Origin: Thermohalobaculum sp039815685
Lineage (GTDB): Bacteria > Pseudomonadota > Alphaproteobacteria > Rhodobacterales > Rhodobacteraceae
NCBI GenBank assembly: GCA_039815685.1
Contig: JBCBYV010000009.1
Location: 62,001 to 126,000, forward strand
Direction of reading: 5' to 3'
DNA length: 64,000 bases
Part shown: positions 1 to 10,136 of the stretch, in pieces
Position numbering within the stretch: the first letter of the stretch is position 1
Layout of the letters: the number at the start of each line of letters is the position of its first letter
Notes under the pieces: generated by a model
What the model was told of the DNA's origin: nothing
The model's database searches: none
Seen by the model: only the letters and a program-made list of their open reading frames with translations
Program-made: the position numbers and the translations under genes

Positions 1-87
1 GGGGTTGTGGGGGGGCGGCCTTTGTTCTACAGGCCCCGGACGTGCGCAGGGCGCCCCATCAAGCACGTCGGGCAACCGCTGCGGCGA

Positions 88-172
88 GCGGGCGTGGTGA
101 AACTGGTAGACACGCGAGATTTAGGTTCTCGTGCCGCAAGGCGTGGGGGTTCAAGTCCCTCCGCCCGCACCA
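88..172 (+). tRNA. tRNA-Leu (anticodon TAG)
   Basis: The 7-bp acceptor stem GCGGGCG (88-94) pairs with CGCCCGC (162-168), followed by A and an encoded CCA at 170-172. The anticodon stem CGAGA/TCTCG encloses a loop with TAG. A long variable arm and the T-loop sequence GGTTCAAGTCC fit a class II leucine tRNA. It lies just upstream of tig on the same strand. Confidence 0.95.
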
Positions 173-238
173 TAAACCGGGATCGCCGGGACGTGGCGGC
201 AGCGCGGCCGACGGCAGTGACGAAGACGAGGACGGTCG

Positions 239-1567
239 ATGCAGGTGGTGGAAACGAAGGCCGATGGGCTGCGGCGCGAATACTCGATCACCGTGGGGGC
301 CGCGGCGCTCGAGGCGAAGACGAACGAGCGGCTGGAGACGGTGCGCGCGGACTTCCAGATGAAGGGGTTCCGGAAGGGCAAGGCGCCCATGCCGCTCCTG
401 AAGAAGATGTTCGGCAAGAGTGTGCTGGGCGAGGTCTTGCAGGAGACCGTCGACGAGACGCTGCGCAGCCATCTCGAGGAGACCGGGCATCGGCCGGCGG
501 GTCAGCCGGATGTGAAGGTCTCGAACGAGAATTTCGACGAGGGCGACGATCTCACGCTCGAGGTGAAGTATGACTGCCTGCCCGATGTGCCGGAGGTGGA
601 TTTCACGGGCGTGAAGCTCGAGCGTAAGGTCGTCGAGGTCGATGATGCGGCCGTGGACGAGGCGCTGGAGCGGCTCGCCAGCCAGGCGCAGGATTACGAG
701 CCCAAGGAGGGCGCGGCCGAGGAGGGCGATCAGGTGGTGATCGACTTCGTCGGCAAGGTCGGCGGCGAGGCATTCGAGGGCGGCACGGCGGAGGACTATC
801 CGCTGGTGCTCGGCTCGAACCAGTTCATCCCGGGCTTCGAGCCGCAGCTGGTGGGCGCGAGCGCCGGCGAGGAGAAGGCGGTCGAGGTGAAGTTCCCGGA
901 CGAGTACGGGGCGGCGCATCTGGCCGGGGCGGACGCGGTCTTCGATGTGACCGTCAAGGAAGTGCGGTCGCCGAAGGCCGCGGAGATCGACGACGCGCTC
1001 GCGACGAAGTTCGGGGCGGAGAGCCTGGATGAGCTCAAGGGTCAGATCCGGGAGCGGGTCGGCGAGGAGTTCGCCGGCGCCTCGCGCACGCTGGTGAAGC
1101 GCCGGCTCCTCGACGAGCTCGACGGCTTGGTGAGCTTCGAGCTGCCGCCGACGCTGGTGGAGCAGGAGGCCAAGAGCGTGGCGCACCAGCTCCAGCAGGA
1201 GGAAGACCCCGAGGCGCCGCCGCCGCAGGATCCCGCAGAGATCGAGCCGACCGAGCAGCACCAGAAGCTGGCCGAGCGTCGGGTGAAACTGGGCCTGCTG
1301 CTGGCCGAGGTCGGGACGCGCGAGAAGGTCGAGATCTCCGAGGGCGAGCTTGGCCAGGCGATCATGGCCCAGGCGCGGCAGTATCCCGGCAAGGAGCGCG
1401 AGTTCTTCGAGTTCGTGAAGCAGAACCGCGGTGCCCTCGAGCAGATCCGGGCACCGCTCTTCGAGGACAAGGTGATCGACATCATCCTCGAGAAGGCAGC
1501 CGTGACCGAAGTGCCCGTCACGAAGGAAGACCTCCAGAACGAGCTCGAGAGCCTCGACGACGTCTGA
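239..1567 (+). CDS. tig: Trigger factor, ribosome-associated chaperone
   Basis: This is the cytoplasmic chaperone that binds the ribosome exit tunnel and shields nascent chains. At 442 residues it has the usual family length. The ribosome-binding signature GFRKGKAP is at residues 43-50. A central FKBP-type prolyl isomerase domain (about residues 155-245, with GSNQFIPGFE) is followed by a long helical C-terminal substrate-binding region. The start MQVVET matches the typical alphaproteobacterial beginning. It is the first gene of the conserved tig-clpP-clpX-lon quality-control block, but roughly 1 kb of non-coding DNA separates it from clpP, so it is probably a separate transcription unit. Confidence 0.97.
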   Translation: MQVVETKADGLRREYSITVGAAALEAKTNERLETVRADFQMKGFRKGKAPMPLLKKMFGKSVLGEVLQETVDETLRSHLEETGHRPAGQPDVKVSNENFDEGDDLTLEVKYDCLPDVPEVDFTGVKLERKVVEVDDAAVDEALERLASQAQDYEPKEGAAEEGDQVVIDFVGKVGGEAFEGGTAEDYPLVLGSNQFIPGFEPQLVGASAGEEKAVEVKFPDEYGAAHLAGADAVFDVTVKEVRSPKAAEIDDALATKFGAESLDELKGQIRERVGEEFAGASRTLVKRRLLDELDGLVSFELPPTLVEQEAKSVAHQLQQEEDPEAPPPQDPAEIEPTEQHQKLAERRVKLGLLLAEVGTREKVEISEGELGQAIMAQARQYPGKEREFFEFVKQNRGALEQIRAPLFEDKVIDIILEKAAVTEVPVTKEDLQNELESLDDV

Positions 1568-2051
1568 CGACGCGCCGAGCGGGGAGTGCCGAGCTACGCC
1601 CGGGGGCGCGCACGGTGTGGGATGACGCCGTTCGCCATGATGTCTAATGCGTCTCGTGCTCTGGATCGGTTTGGTCGTCTCTGAGCGTAAGTAGGTGATG
1701 GCAGAGGTCACCGAGTGGGTCGTCTCAGGCGAAACGCGTCGCATCTGTGGGCGATATTGGCGCGTGCGCCGCGGTGCCCGGGTGTGCGTTGGCGGTGTGA
1801 GAGGGCTGAGTTGGCGCTCTCGATGCTGACGGACCGCTCTCAATCCTTGGACGCTCGGCTCGCGGCTGTCACTCGAAGTCTGTGACGCAGGGCGCCGTGG
1901 TGTTTCACGGCGTCACGGCTGCCGACGGAGTTTCCGATTGTAGTGAGTGCAATTGGTTCGGCTCAAATGCCGCGAAGCCGTTTAGATCATCCTCTTTCGT
2001 GACCTTGGGATCGAGAGAACTCATTTTCCTTCCGGTTGGCCGCAACCTGGA

Positions 2052-2072
2052 TTGCCGGATCAAGTCCGGCAA
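2052..2072. repeat. REP-like 8-5-8 hairpin (family A, copy 1)
   Basis: TTGCCGGA pairs perfectly with TCCGGCAA around a TCAAG loop. The following bases (to about 2098) resemble those after the unit at 2206, so the repeat is longer than the hairpin. Confidence 0.75.
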
Positions 2073-2205
2073 TGACGGCGTGAGATGTTTCGACTGAGTC
2101 ACTGCTGATAGGTCCGGGATTCAAGAGATGGTTCGAGGTCATCCAGGGGCTTGGCCCGGGGATCCAGAGAACCGATGCAGTCCATATGCCTCCCGGTAAG
2201 CTGGA

Positions 2206-2226
2206 TGGCCGGAATGGGTCCGGCAA
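2206..2226. repeat. REP-like hairpin (family A, copy 2, diverged)
   Basis: TGGCCGGA and TCCGGCAA face each other across 5 bases with one mismatch. The downstream flank to about 2252 follows the copy-1 flank closely, which suggests local duplication. Confidence 0.6.
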
Positions 2227-2588
2227 TGGCGGTGTGACGGGTTTCGGCTAGACGGCTGGTTTCGGGGTTTGATGATGCTGCTCTTGGGGTGCGGCCGGCC
2301 GGTGTTGGCTGTCGGACCGGCTGATCGGATGGACGATGTCGTTTTTGGAGTGTTGATCAATCGGTGTCCTGCGGGCGTCTGGGGGCGCGGGCCAGTTCAC
2401 ATTCGGCGCGCTGGTGACAGTTTCGAAATCTCGACGGGTCATGCGTCTTGACGGTTCAATTTCGCCATCTTTCCGACTGCTCCTTGTCGGGGGGCTGGGG
2501 GCGGATTAGGACTAGGGGTAGCGGCGCGATGGGCCGCCTGGCGCGGGGACTTGGGCCAGCGCCGGAATTCTTCCAAGGGTAGGGCCAA

Positions 2589-3215
2589 ATGCGCGATCCG
2601 ATTGAAACTTATGCCAACATGCTCGTGCCGATGGTCGTTGAGCAGACCTCGCGCGGAGAGCGTTCCTACGACATTTACAGCCGGCTCCTGAAGGAGCGGA
2701 TCATGTTCGTCTCGGGGCCGATCAACGATGCGGTCTCGACGCTCATGGTGGCGCAGCTTCTCTTCCTCGAGGCGGACAACCCGAAGAAAGAGATCGCGAT
2801 GTACATCAACAGCCCGGGCGGCGTGGTGACCTCGGGTCTCTCGATCTACGACACCATGCAGTATATCCGGCCCGCCGTGAGCACGCTCTGCGTCGGTCAG
2901 GCTGCATCGATGGGCTCGCTGCTGCTCTGTGCCGGTGAGAAGGACATGCGCTTCTCGCTGCCGAACAGCCGGATCATGGTCCACCAGCCGTCGGGCGGCT
3001 TCCAGGGTCAGGCCTCGGATATCGAGATCCACGCCAAAGAGGTGCTGGCGCTCAAGCGGCGGCTGAACGAGATTTACGTCCATCACACCGGTCAGGACTA
3101 TGACAGTGTGGAGAACGCCCTGGACCGTGACCGTTTCATGCGGGCGGACGAGGCGAAGGAATGGGGGTTGATCGACGAAATCGTCGAAAAGCGGCCCGGG
3201 GAGGCGGAAGAATAG
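2589..3215 (+). CDS. clpP: ATP-dependent Clp protease proteolytic subunit ClpP
   Basis: This is the serine peptidase that forms the 14-mer chamber fed by ClpX or ClpA. At 208 residues it has normal length. The catalytic triad is intact and correctly spaced: Ser107 in GQAASMGS, His132 in VHQPSGG and Asp181 in LDRDRF. The substrate-channel motif NSPGG is at residues 74-78. The start at ATG 2589 follows a weak AGGG ribosome-binding site. clpX lies 167 bases downstream on the same strand, the standard partner arrangement. Confidence 0.98.
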   Translation: MRDPIETYANMLVPMVVEQTSRGERSYDIYSRLLKERIMFVSGPINDAVSTLMVAQLLFLEADNPKKEIAMYINSPGGVVTSGLSIYDTMQYIRPAVSTLCVGQAASMGSLLLCAGEKDMRFSLPNSRIMVHQPSGGFQGQASDIEIHAKEVLALKRRLNEIYVHHTGQDYDSVENALDRDRFMRADEAKEWGLIDEIVEKRPGEAEE

Positions 3216-3382
3216 CGTGTTGCCCTAATGTGGGTCCCTTTGGTGTCTATGACGGTAGGGCGACATTGGCGCGCGGTGCCTCGCGCGTTTGGGAGTTGAC
3301 GGGCGACAGCGAAGGCTGCGACGCTCCTGCAATCATGGGGCACGTTGTGAACGGCGGCGAGGGCGCCGCCCCGGAGTAGACG

Positions 3383-4648
<1,266 letters not shown>

Positions 4649-4781
4649 TTTCGGCGCATCAATGCAAGTGGGTGCCTAGTAATTCTGGGCGCCATACTTG
4701 TTTTTACTGCGCCTTAGGGCTGCCGTAATTCACCGTTACTTGACCGGGGCGCGGAGCGTGCGGCCTGTGACGCAGGGGCTG

Positions 4782-4810
4782 CTTGAAACCATGCGGTCCG
4801 CGCGCCATTT
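4782..4810 (+). promoter_or_regulatory. Candidate RpoH (sigma-32) heat-shock promoter for lon
   Basis: CTTGAAA at 4782-4788 is followed after 14 bases by CGCCATTT at 4803-4810. This closely fits the sigma-32 consensus (CTTGAAA, 11-16 bases, CCCCATNT) and also the alphaproteobacterial RpoH form CTTG-N18-CYTATNT with one or two mismatches. It lies about 80 bases before the lon start, and lon is a classical RpoH target. The assignment is by sequence match only. Confidence 0.6.
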
Positions 4811-4888
4811 TAAGATGCTGAGGCAGGGGCGTCCGGCAGGCCTCGTATAGGCTGCCGTCCGCCCGCAGATAGAGGCCAAGATCGAGCA

Positions 4889-7321
4889 ATGACCGACAAG
4901 AAAGAGACCGAGACGCAGCCTACCGACGGCATCTACCCGGTGCTGCCGCTGCGCGACATCGTCGTCTTCCCGCATATGATCGTGCCGCTCTTCGTGGGAC
5001 GCGCGAAATCGGTGAAGGCGCTCGAGCAGGTGATGAAGGACGACCGGCAGATCCTGCTGGCGAGCCAGAAGGATGCGGCGGACGACGAGCCGACGACGGA
5101 CGGCATCTACGATGTCGGCACGCTGGCGCGGGTGCTGCAACTCCTGAAGCTGCCCGACGGTACGGTGAAGGTGCTGGTCGAGGGGCGCGAGCGCGCGCGG
5201 ATCGAGCGGTTTACGGAGAACGAGGAGTTCTTCGAGGCGGAGGCCGGCATCCTGGCCGACGAGCCGGCGGATGAGGCGACGCTGGAGGCGCTGGCGCGTC
5301 AACTGGTGAAGCAGTTCGAGCGCTATGTGAAGCTGAACAAGAACGTGCCCGAAGAGGCGCTGGCCAATATCAACGAGATCGATGATGCGGCGAAGCTGGC
5401 GGACACGGTGGCGGGCCATCTGGGCGTGAAGCTCGCGGAGCGCCAGAAGCTCCTGGAGGAGCCGGGCATCGGCGCGCGGCTCGAGAAGATCATCAGCCTC
5501 ATTCAGGGCGAGGTCTCGGTCCTGCAGGTCGAGAAGAAGATCAAGTCGCGCGTGAAGTCTCAGATGGAGAAGACGCAGCGCGAATATTACCTCAACGAAC
5601 AGATGAAGGCGATCCAGCGTGAGCTGGGTGACGGCGAGGACGGGCGCGACGAGCTGGCCGAGTACGAGGACCGGATCGAGGCGACCAAGTTCTCGAAGGA
5701 GGCCAAGGAAAAGGCGCTGACGGAGCTGAAAAAGCTCAAGCAGATGTCGCCGATGTCGGCCGAGTCGACCGTCGTGCGGAACTATCTCGACTGGATGCTC
5801 TCGATCCCTTGGGGCGTGAAATCCCGGGTGAAGAAGGATCTGAACCGCGCGCAGTCGGTGCTGGACGACGACCATTTCGGGCTCGAGAAGGTCAAGGAGC
5901 GGATCGTCGAGTACCTGGCCGTGCAGCAGCGCTCGGCCAAGCTGAAGGGCCCGATCCTGTGCCTCGTCGGCCCGCCGGGTGTGGGCAAGACCTCGCTCGG
6001 CAAGTCCGTGGCCAAGGCCACGGGGCGCGAGTTCATCCGCATCAGCCTCGGCGGTGTGCGGGACGAGGCGGAGATCCGCGGGCATCGGCGGACCTATATC
6101 GGGTCGATGCCGGGCAAGATCATCCAGGCCATGAAGAAGGCCAAGACGACGAACCCGCTGATCCTGCTCGATGAGATCGACAAGATGGGCCAGGATTTCC
6201 GGGGAGACCCGGCCTCCGCCATGCTGGAGGTGCTGGACCCGGAACAGAACGGGACGTTCTCGGACCATTATCTGGAGGTCGAGTACGACCTCTCGAACGT
6301 CATGTTCCTGACGACGGCGAACACCTACAACATGCCCCAGCCGCTGCTGGACCGCATGGAGATCATCCCGCTCGCCGGCTACACCGAGGATGAGAAGCTG
6401 GAGATCGCGCGGCGGCACCTGTTGGCGAAGCAGGTCAAGGATCACGGGCTCAAGAAGGCCGAGTTCGAGATCGGGGACGAGGCGCTGACCGAGGTCATCC
6501 GGCGTTATACGCGCGAGGCGGGTGTGCGGAACCTTGAGCGTGAACTCGCAAAGCTTTGCCGGAAATCCCTCACCCAGATTGTGAAGGGTGACGAGAAGAC
6601 GGTCGAGGTGACGGCGGACAGGCTCGAGGAGTTCCTGGGCGTGCCGCGGCACAAGCATGGGCTGGCCGAGGAGCATGATCAGGTCGGGGTGACGACGGGC
6701 CTTGCTTATACCTCAGTCGGCGGCGATCTCCTGCAGATCGAGGCGCTGCGGCTGCCAGGCAAGGGTCGGATGAAGACGACCGGCAAGCTCGGCGACGTGA
6801 TGAAGGAATCGATCGATGCCGCGGCGAGCTTCGTGCGCGCCAAGGCACCGCTCTATGGCGTGAAGCCGCCGATGTTCGAGAAGATGGACATCCATGTGCA
6901 CGTGCCCGAAGGCGCGACACCGAAGGACGGGCCGAGCGCGGGCATCGCGATGGTGACCTCGATCGTTTCGGTCCTGACCCAGATCCCGGTGCGCCGCGAT
7001 GTGGCAATGACGGGCGAGGTCACGCTGAGGGGCAATGTGCTGCCCATCGGCGGGCTCAAGGAGAAGCTGCTGGCGGCGCTTCGCGGTGGCATCAAGACGG
7101 TGCTGATCCCGAAGGAGAATGTGAAGGACCTGCCGGAGATCCCGGACAACGTGAAGGAGGGTTTGGATCTTATCCCCGTCGAGAGCGTGTCCGAGGTGTT
7201 GAAGGTGGCGCTCGTCGAAGCGCCCGTGCCCATTGAGTGGGACGAGGACTGCTTCGAGGCGACGGACCCGACACCGACGCCGGCGGAGGAAGATGCGGCG
7301 CAGGCGGGTCTCGCCCACTGA
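4889..7321 (+). CDS. lon: ATP-dependent protease Lon
   Basis: This cytoplasmic AAA+ serine protease degrades misfolded and regulatory proteins. At 810 residues it has the usual order: an N-terminal substrate-binding LON domain (residues about 15-210), a coiled linker, an AAA+ module with Walker A GPPGVGKT at 361-368 and Walker B LLDEIDK, and a C-terminal protease domain with catalytic Ser683 (in DGPSAG) and Lys726, exactly 43 residues apart as in E. coli Lon. It is preceded by a candidate heat-shock promoter and followed by a strong hairpin terminator. The Asp/Glu-rich, Pro/Thr-rich tail is unremarkable. Confidence 0.98.
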   Translation: MTDKKETETQPTDGIYPVLPLRDIVVFPHMIVPLFVGRAKSVKALEQVMKDDRQILLASQKDAADDEPTTDGIYDVGTLARVLQLLKLPDGTVKVLVEGRERARIERFTENEEFFEAEAGILADEPADEATLEALARQLVKQFERYVKLNKNVPEEALANINEIDDAAKLADTVAGHLGVKLAERQKLLEEPGIGARLEKIISLIQGEVSVLQVEKKIKSRVKSQMEKTQREYYLNEQMKAIQRELGDGEDGRDELAEYEDRIEATKFSKEAKEKALTELKKLKQMSPMSAESTVVRNYLDWMLSIPWGVKSRVKKDLNRAQSVLDDDHFGLEKVKERIVEYLAVQQRSAKLKGPILCLVGPPGVGKTSLGKSVAKATGREFIRISLGGVRDEAEIRGHRRTYIGSMPGKIIQAMKKAKTTNPLILLDEIDKMGQDFRGDPASAMLEVLDPEQNGTFSDHYLEVEYDLSNVMFLTTANTYNMPQPLLDRMEIIPLAGYTEDEKLEIARRHLLAKQVKDHGLKKAEFEIGDEALTEVIRRYTREAGVRNLERELAKLCRKSLTQIVKGDEKTVEVTADRLEEFLGVPRHKHGLAEEHDQVGVTTGLAYTSVGGDLLQIEALRLPGKGRMKTTGKLGDVMKESIDAAASFVRAKAPLYGVKPPMFEKMDIHVHVPEGATPKDGPSAGIAMVTSIVSVLTQIPVRRDVAMTGEVTLRGNVLPIGGLKEKLLAALRGGIKTVLIPKENVKDLPEIPDNVKEGLDLIPVESVSEVLKVALVEAPVPIEWDEDCFEATDPTPTPAEEDAAQAGLAH

Positions 7322-7344
7322 GCTGGCCGCATTTGGACGGAGCG

Positions 7345-7374
7345 ACGGCCCGGGGCTTGCCCCGGGCCGTTTTG
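7345..7374 (+). terminator. Rho-independent-type terminator after lon
   Basis: A perfect 11-bp stem (7345-7355 with 7360-7370) closes a CTTG tetraloop and is followed by a short T run. It begins 24 bases after the lon stop codon. Confidence 0.8.
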
Positions 7375-7379
7375 CGTTC

Positions 7380-7442
7380 GGGGGCGGCTGACGGGCGCCC
7401 TCGGCTTGGGGCATTCGCCCCAAGCGAGCCCACCCGCCAGCC
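7380..7442. repeat. Palindromic intergenic repeat (family B, copy 1)
   Basis: This 63-base unit begins GGGGGCGGCTGAC and ends CCCGCCAGCC. Inside is a strong inverted repeat (CTTGGGGC...GCCCCAAG). A nearly identical copy lies at 8347-8408, so the two copies bracket the SDR gene. Confidence 0.85.
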
Positions 7443-7563
7443 TTCCGCCCTCTGAAGCCTGCCGTGTTGCGCATCCTGATCGGGCGCGCCGCAGGAACCG
7501 GGTCGCCGTGCAGCACCCCTCTCGTCTAGGCCGCGATCGACAGAAGGGCGAAGGAGATGCGCG

Positions 7564-8331
7564 ATGAGACAGGATGGCGGGGCGCTCGACGGCAAGACGG
7601 TGATCGTGACCGGGGCGAGCAGCGGGATCGGGCAGGCGGCGGCGCGGCTCTTAGCCGCCGAGGGGGCGGCGCTCGTCCTCTCCGCGCGGCGGGCTGCGCG
7701 TCTCGACGCGCTGTCGGACGAGCTGCTGGCGCTGGGAGCCGGGGTCGCGGCCGTGCCAGGCGATGTCGCCGAGGAGGCGCATGCGCAAGCACTCGTCGAG
7801 GCGGCCGAGGAGCGGTTCGGCGGGCTCGATGCGGCCTTCAACAATGCCGGCATCACAGGGGAGCTGGGACCTTTGCCGGCGATGGCGGTGGAGACCTGGG
7901 AGCGGGTGATCGCGACGAACCTGACCGCAGCCTTCCATGCGGCCAAGCATCAGGTGCCGGCGTTGCAGCGTCGTGGAGGCGGCAGCATCGTCTTCACCGG
8001 CTCCTTCGTGGGGCAGGGGATCGGCTTGCCCGGGATGGGTGCCTATGCCGCCTCCAAGGCCGGGCTTGTCGGGCTGGTGCAGGTGCTTGCCGCGGAGCAT
8101 GGGGCCGAGGGCATTCGGGTGAATGCTCTCCTGCCCGGGGGCACGCGGACGGAGATGGCCGGGGACGATCCGAAAGCGCACGAATGGGTGGCGGGGCTGC
8201 ATGCGCTGAGACGGATGGCGGGGGCTGAGGAGATCGCGGAGGCTGCGCTCTTCCTCCTGTCGGAGCGGGCGTCGTTCGTGACGGGCAGCGCCATGGTGGC
8301 GGATGGGGGCAACTCGATCTTCAAGCCCTGA
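7564..8331 (+). CDS. Short-chain dehydrogenase/reductase (SDR) family oxidoreductase
   Basis: This is a classical SDR of 255 residues, a NAD(P)-dependent alcohol or ketone oxidoreductase of unknown substrate. The cofactor motif TGASSGIG is at residues 16-23 and NNAG at 93-96. The catalytic residues are Ser147, Tyr161 and Lys165 (YAASK). The start at ATG 7564 follows AAGGAG with good spacing; the ATG at 7557 is in another frame. The C-terminal segment FVTGSAMVADGG is typical of the family. The gene stands alone between two copies of a palindromic repeat, so context gives no clue to substrate. Confidence 0.9.
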   Translation: MRQDGGALDGKTVIVTGASSGIGQAAARLLAAEGAALVLSARRAARLDALSDELLALGAGVAAVPGDVAEEAHAQALVEAAEERFGGLDAAFNNAGITGELGPLPAMAVETWERVIATNLTAAFHAAKHQVPALQRRGGGSIVFTGSFVGQGIGLPGMGAYAASKAGLVGLVQVLAAEHGAEGIRVNALLPGGTRTEMAGDDPKAHEWVAGLHALRRMAGAEEIAEAALFLLSERASFVTGSAMVADGGNSIFKP

Positions 8332-8346
8332 AGATCGGGGCTTCAT

Positions 8347-8408
8347 GGGGGCGGCTGACAGGCGCCCTCGGCTTGGGGCGTTGCCCCAAGCGAGCCCACC
8401 CGCCAGCC
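8347..8408. repeat. Palindromic intergenic repeat (family B, copy 2)
   Basis: Nearly identical to 7380-7442, with a few substitutions and a one-base length change in the central loop. It starts 16 bases after the SDR stop and lies between that gene and the convergent yghU-like gene, where it may also act as a terminator. Confidence 0.85.
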
Positions 8409-8450
8409 GCTCACCCCCCCTGTCCGGCGCCCCCTTGTCCGGCGCCGTCG

Positions 8451-9353
8451 CTATTCCGCGGCGATCTTGTCCTGGGTCCTGGTGTCGAAATCGCTCGCGT
8501 CGTGGCGTTCGTGGAGCTGTTCGGAGGGCTCGCCCGAGACACGGTTGACCATTCGGCCGCGCTGCACCGCGGGCCTTGCGAGGAGCTTCTCGGCCCAGGC
8601 GAGGACGTGGGTGTAGCTGGTGACGTCCAGGAACTCTCCGGCGCTGTAGAGCCGGCCGAGTGCTAGGTTGCCGTACCAAGGCCAGATCGCCATGTCGGCG
8701 ATCGTGTAGGTCTCGCCCGCGATATAGGGCCGGGTCGCGAGGGTCTGGTCGAGGACGTCCATGTGGCGCTTGGCCTCCATGGCGTAGCGGTCGATGGGGT
8801 ATTCCATCTTGAAGGGGGCGTAGGCGTAGAAATGGCCGAAGCCGCCGCCGAGGAAGGGAGCCGCTCCCATCTGCCACATGAGCCAGTTCATCGCCTCGGC
8901 CCGCTCGGGCCCCGAAGGAGCGAGGAAGGCGCCGAACTTCTCGGCCAGATGAAAGAGGATGGAGGCCGATTCGAAGACGCGGACGGGCTCTGGCCCCGAA
9001 TGGTCGACCATCGCGGGGATCTTGGAGTTCGGGTTGATCGCCGTGAAGCCCGAGCCGAACTGATCGCTGTCCCCGATCCGGATGAGCCAGGCGTCGTATT
9101 CCGCGCCCGTGTGGCCTGCGGCGAGCAGTTCCTCGAGCATGATGGTGACCTTCACGCCGTTGGGCGTGCCGAGGGAGTAGAGCTGGAGCGGGTGCTTGCC
9201 GACGGGCAGTTCGCGCTCGAATTGCGCGCCGGCCGTGGGCTTGTTGATGCTCGACCATCGGCCGCCGCTTGCCGTCTCGGCACGCCAGACCTTGGGCGGC
9301 TCGTAGCCGGGGGGCTGGTTGGCGGGTTTCTCTTCGGTGCTGCTGTCGGCCAT
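8451..9353 (-). CDS. yghU: Glutathione transferase family protein, YghU type
   Basis: This protein closely resembles E. coli YghU, a nu-class glutathione transferase with disulfide-bond reductase activity. Matching segments run the whole length: LPVGKHPLQLYSLGTPNG, the thioredoxin-fold block GTPNGVKVTIMLEELL, INPNSKIPAM, GAAPFLGGGFGHFY, and the C-terminal NEQLHERHDASDF. I chose the ATG at 9353 (300 residues) because GGAGGAG lies just upstream of it. An ATG 11 codons earlier has no such site. The gene is convergent with the SDR gene and appears monocistronic. Confidence 0.93.
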   Translation of the reverse strand: MADSSTEEKPANQPPGYEPPKVWRAETASGGRWSSINKPTAGAQFERELPVGKHPLQLYSLGTPNGVKVTIMLEELLAAGHTGAEYDAWLIRIGDSDQFGSGFTAINPNSKIPAMVDHSGPEPVRVFESASILFHLAEKFGAFLAPSGPERAEAMNWLMWQMGAAPFLGGGFGHFYAYAPFKMEYPIDRYAMEAKRHMDVLDQTLATRPYIAGETYTIADMAIWPWYGNLALGRLYSAGEFLDVTSYTHVLAWAEKLLARPAVQRGRMVNRVSGEPSEQLHERHDASDFDTRTQDKIAAE

Positions 9354-9562
9354 GGGGGATCTCCTCCGCTCGGATGCTGCGGGCATGAGGCCAAGCTAAG
9401 GCTTGGATCGCGGGTGTCATCCCGTGTGTCGGTCACTTGTGTCTTGAGAGGGATGCACTTGCGCGACCGGTTCGAGGCGCAGTCTGGGCAGGGTAGCGGG
9501 CGGAGGGCGTTGACGCGCCGGGGCACGGCGCCATAAGCCTGCGCCCGTGGTCGCCTGCGCAA

Positions 9563-9638
9563 GGGCGGTTAGCTCAGTTGGTAGAGCGCCTCGTTTACAC
9601 CGAGGATGTCGGGAGTTCGAGCCTCTCACCGCCCACCA
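9563..9638 (+). tRNA. tRNA-Val (anticodon TAC)
   Basis: The acceptor stem GGGCGGT (9563-9569) pairs with ACCGCCC (9628-9634), followed by A and encoded CCA. The anticodon stem CCTCG/CGAGG carries TAC. The D-loop AGCTCAGTTGGTAGAGC and T-loop GTTCGAGCC are standard. Confidence 0.96.
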
Positions 9639-9757
9639 TGCGCAGCCAGCCGGGACAGCTTGGCTGAGGAGCGGCGCCCGCCTGGCCGATGCCGCTTGAC
9701 GGCGGGCGCGGGGCTCCTTTATCACCCGCGCACGCCGGGCGATGCCCTGGTGGGCGA

Positions 9758-9834
9758 GCGGTTGTAGCTCAGTTGGTTAGAGTACCGGCCTGTCACGCCG
9801 GGGGTCGCGGGTTCGAGCCCCGTCAACCGCGCCA
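9758..9834 (+). tRNA. tRNA-Asp (anticodon GTC), copy 1
   Basis: 77 bases with acceptor stem GCGGTTG (9758-9764), anticodon loop containing GTC on a CCGGC stem, T-loop GTTCGAGCC and encoded CCA at 9832-9834. Identical to the copy 30 bases downstream. Confidence 0.96.
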
Positions 9835-9864
9835 GCCCATCGGAGACCGCCCCGTGCAACCTGC

Positions 9865-9941
9865 GCGGTTGTAGCTCAGTTGGTTAGAGTACCGGCCTGT
9901 CACGCCGGGGGTCGCGGGTTCGAGCCCCGTCAACCGCGCCA
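9865..9941 (+). tRNA. tRNA-Asp (anticodon GTC), copy 2
   Basis: A base-for-base duplicate of the 9758-9834 tRNA, separated from it by 30 bases, with encoded CCA at 9939-9941. It is the last tRNA before the arylsulfotransferase-like pair. Confidence 0.96.
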
Positions 9942-10136
9942 CGCCTTCCATGCCGCAGCGCAATATGATTTTCTGCAGGCGGTGCGCCATGCAGGGATTC
10001 CGTCATGACGAGACTCGATGCCGCTTTGGTTGGATTTCCGATCGAGGTCGATGGTGGGCCGGGCCGTTAACCGGTTTCCCTCTGCGCACCATGTTCCGTT
10101 GCTTCCTTCCGCAGAACCGCTGCAAGCGCGAAGGCC

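Larger units (their letters stand above)
1568..2588. other. About 1 kb intergenic region without a convincing gene
   Basis: No open frame here has the strong G/C third-position bias of the neighbours, and base composition is visibly lower in GC than the coding DNA. The region holds two related palindromic repeat units (2052-2098 and 2206-2252) and a third, looser one near 2143-2165. The clpP promoter is presumably in the last 200 bases, but I could not identify a confident one. Confidence 0.6.

Noticed and set aside
59..1843. Long minus-strand open frame (about 590 codons) opposite tig
   Set aside because: It is antisense to a clearly identified gene and arises from high GC content. Similar long shadows occur opposite lon, nuoE/F, serS, secDF and the LysM gene; none has recognisable domains.
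2447..2470. Possible RpoH promoter upstream of clpP (CTTGACG ... CGCCATCT)
   Set aside because: Both boxes resemble the consensus, but only nine bases separate them, too short for sigma-32 recognition.
4671..4705. Terminator after clpX (GGTGCC ... GGCGCC then TTTTT)
   Set aside because: The stem is only six pairs with a G-U pair and a long loop, and the T run is separated from it; too weak to claim.
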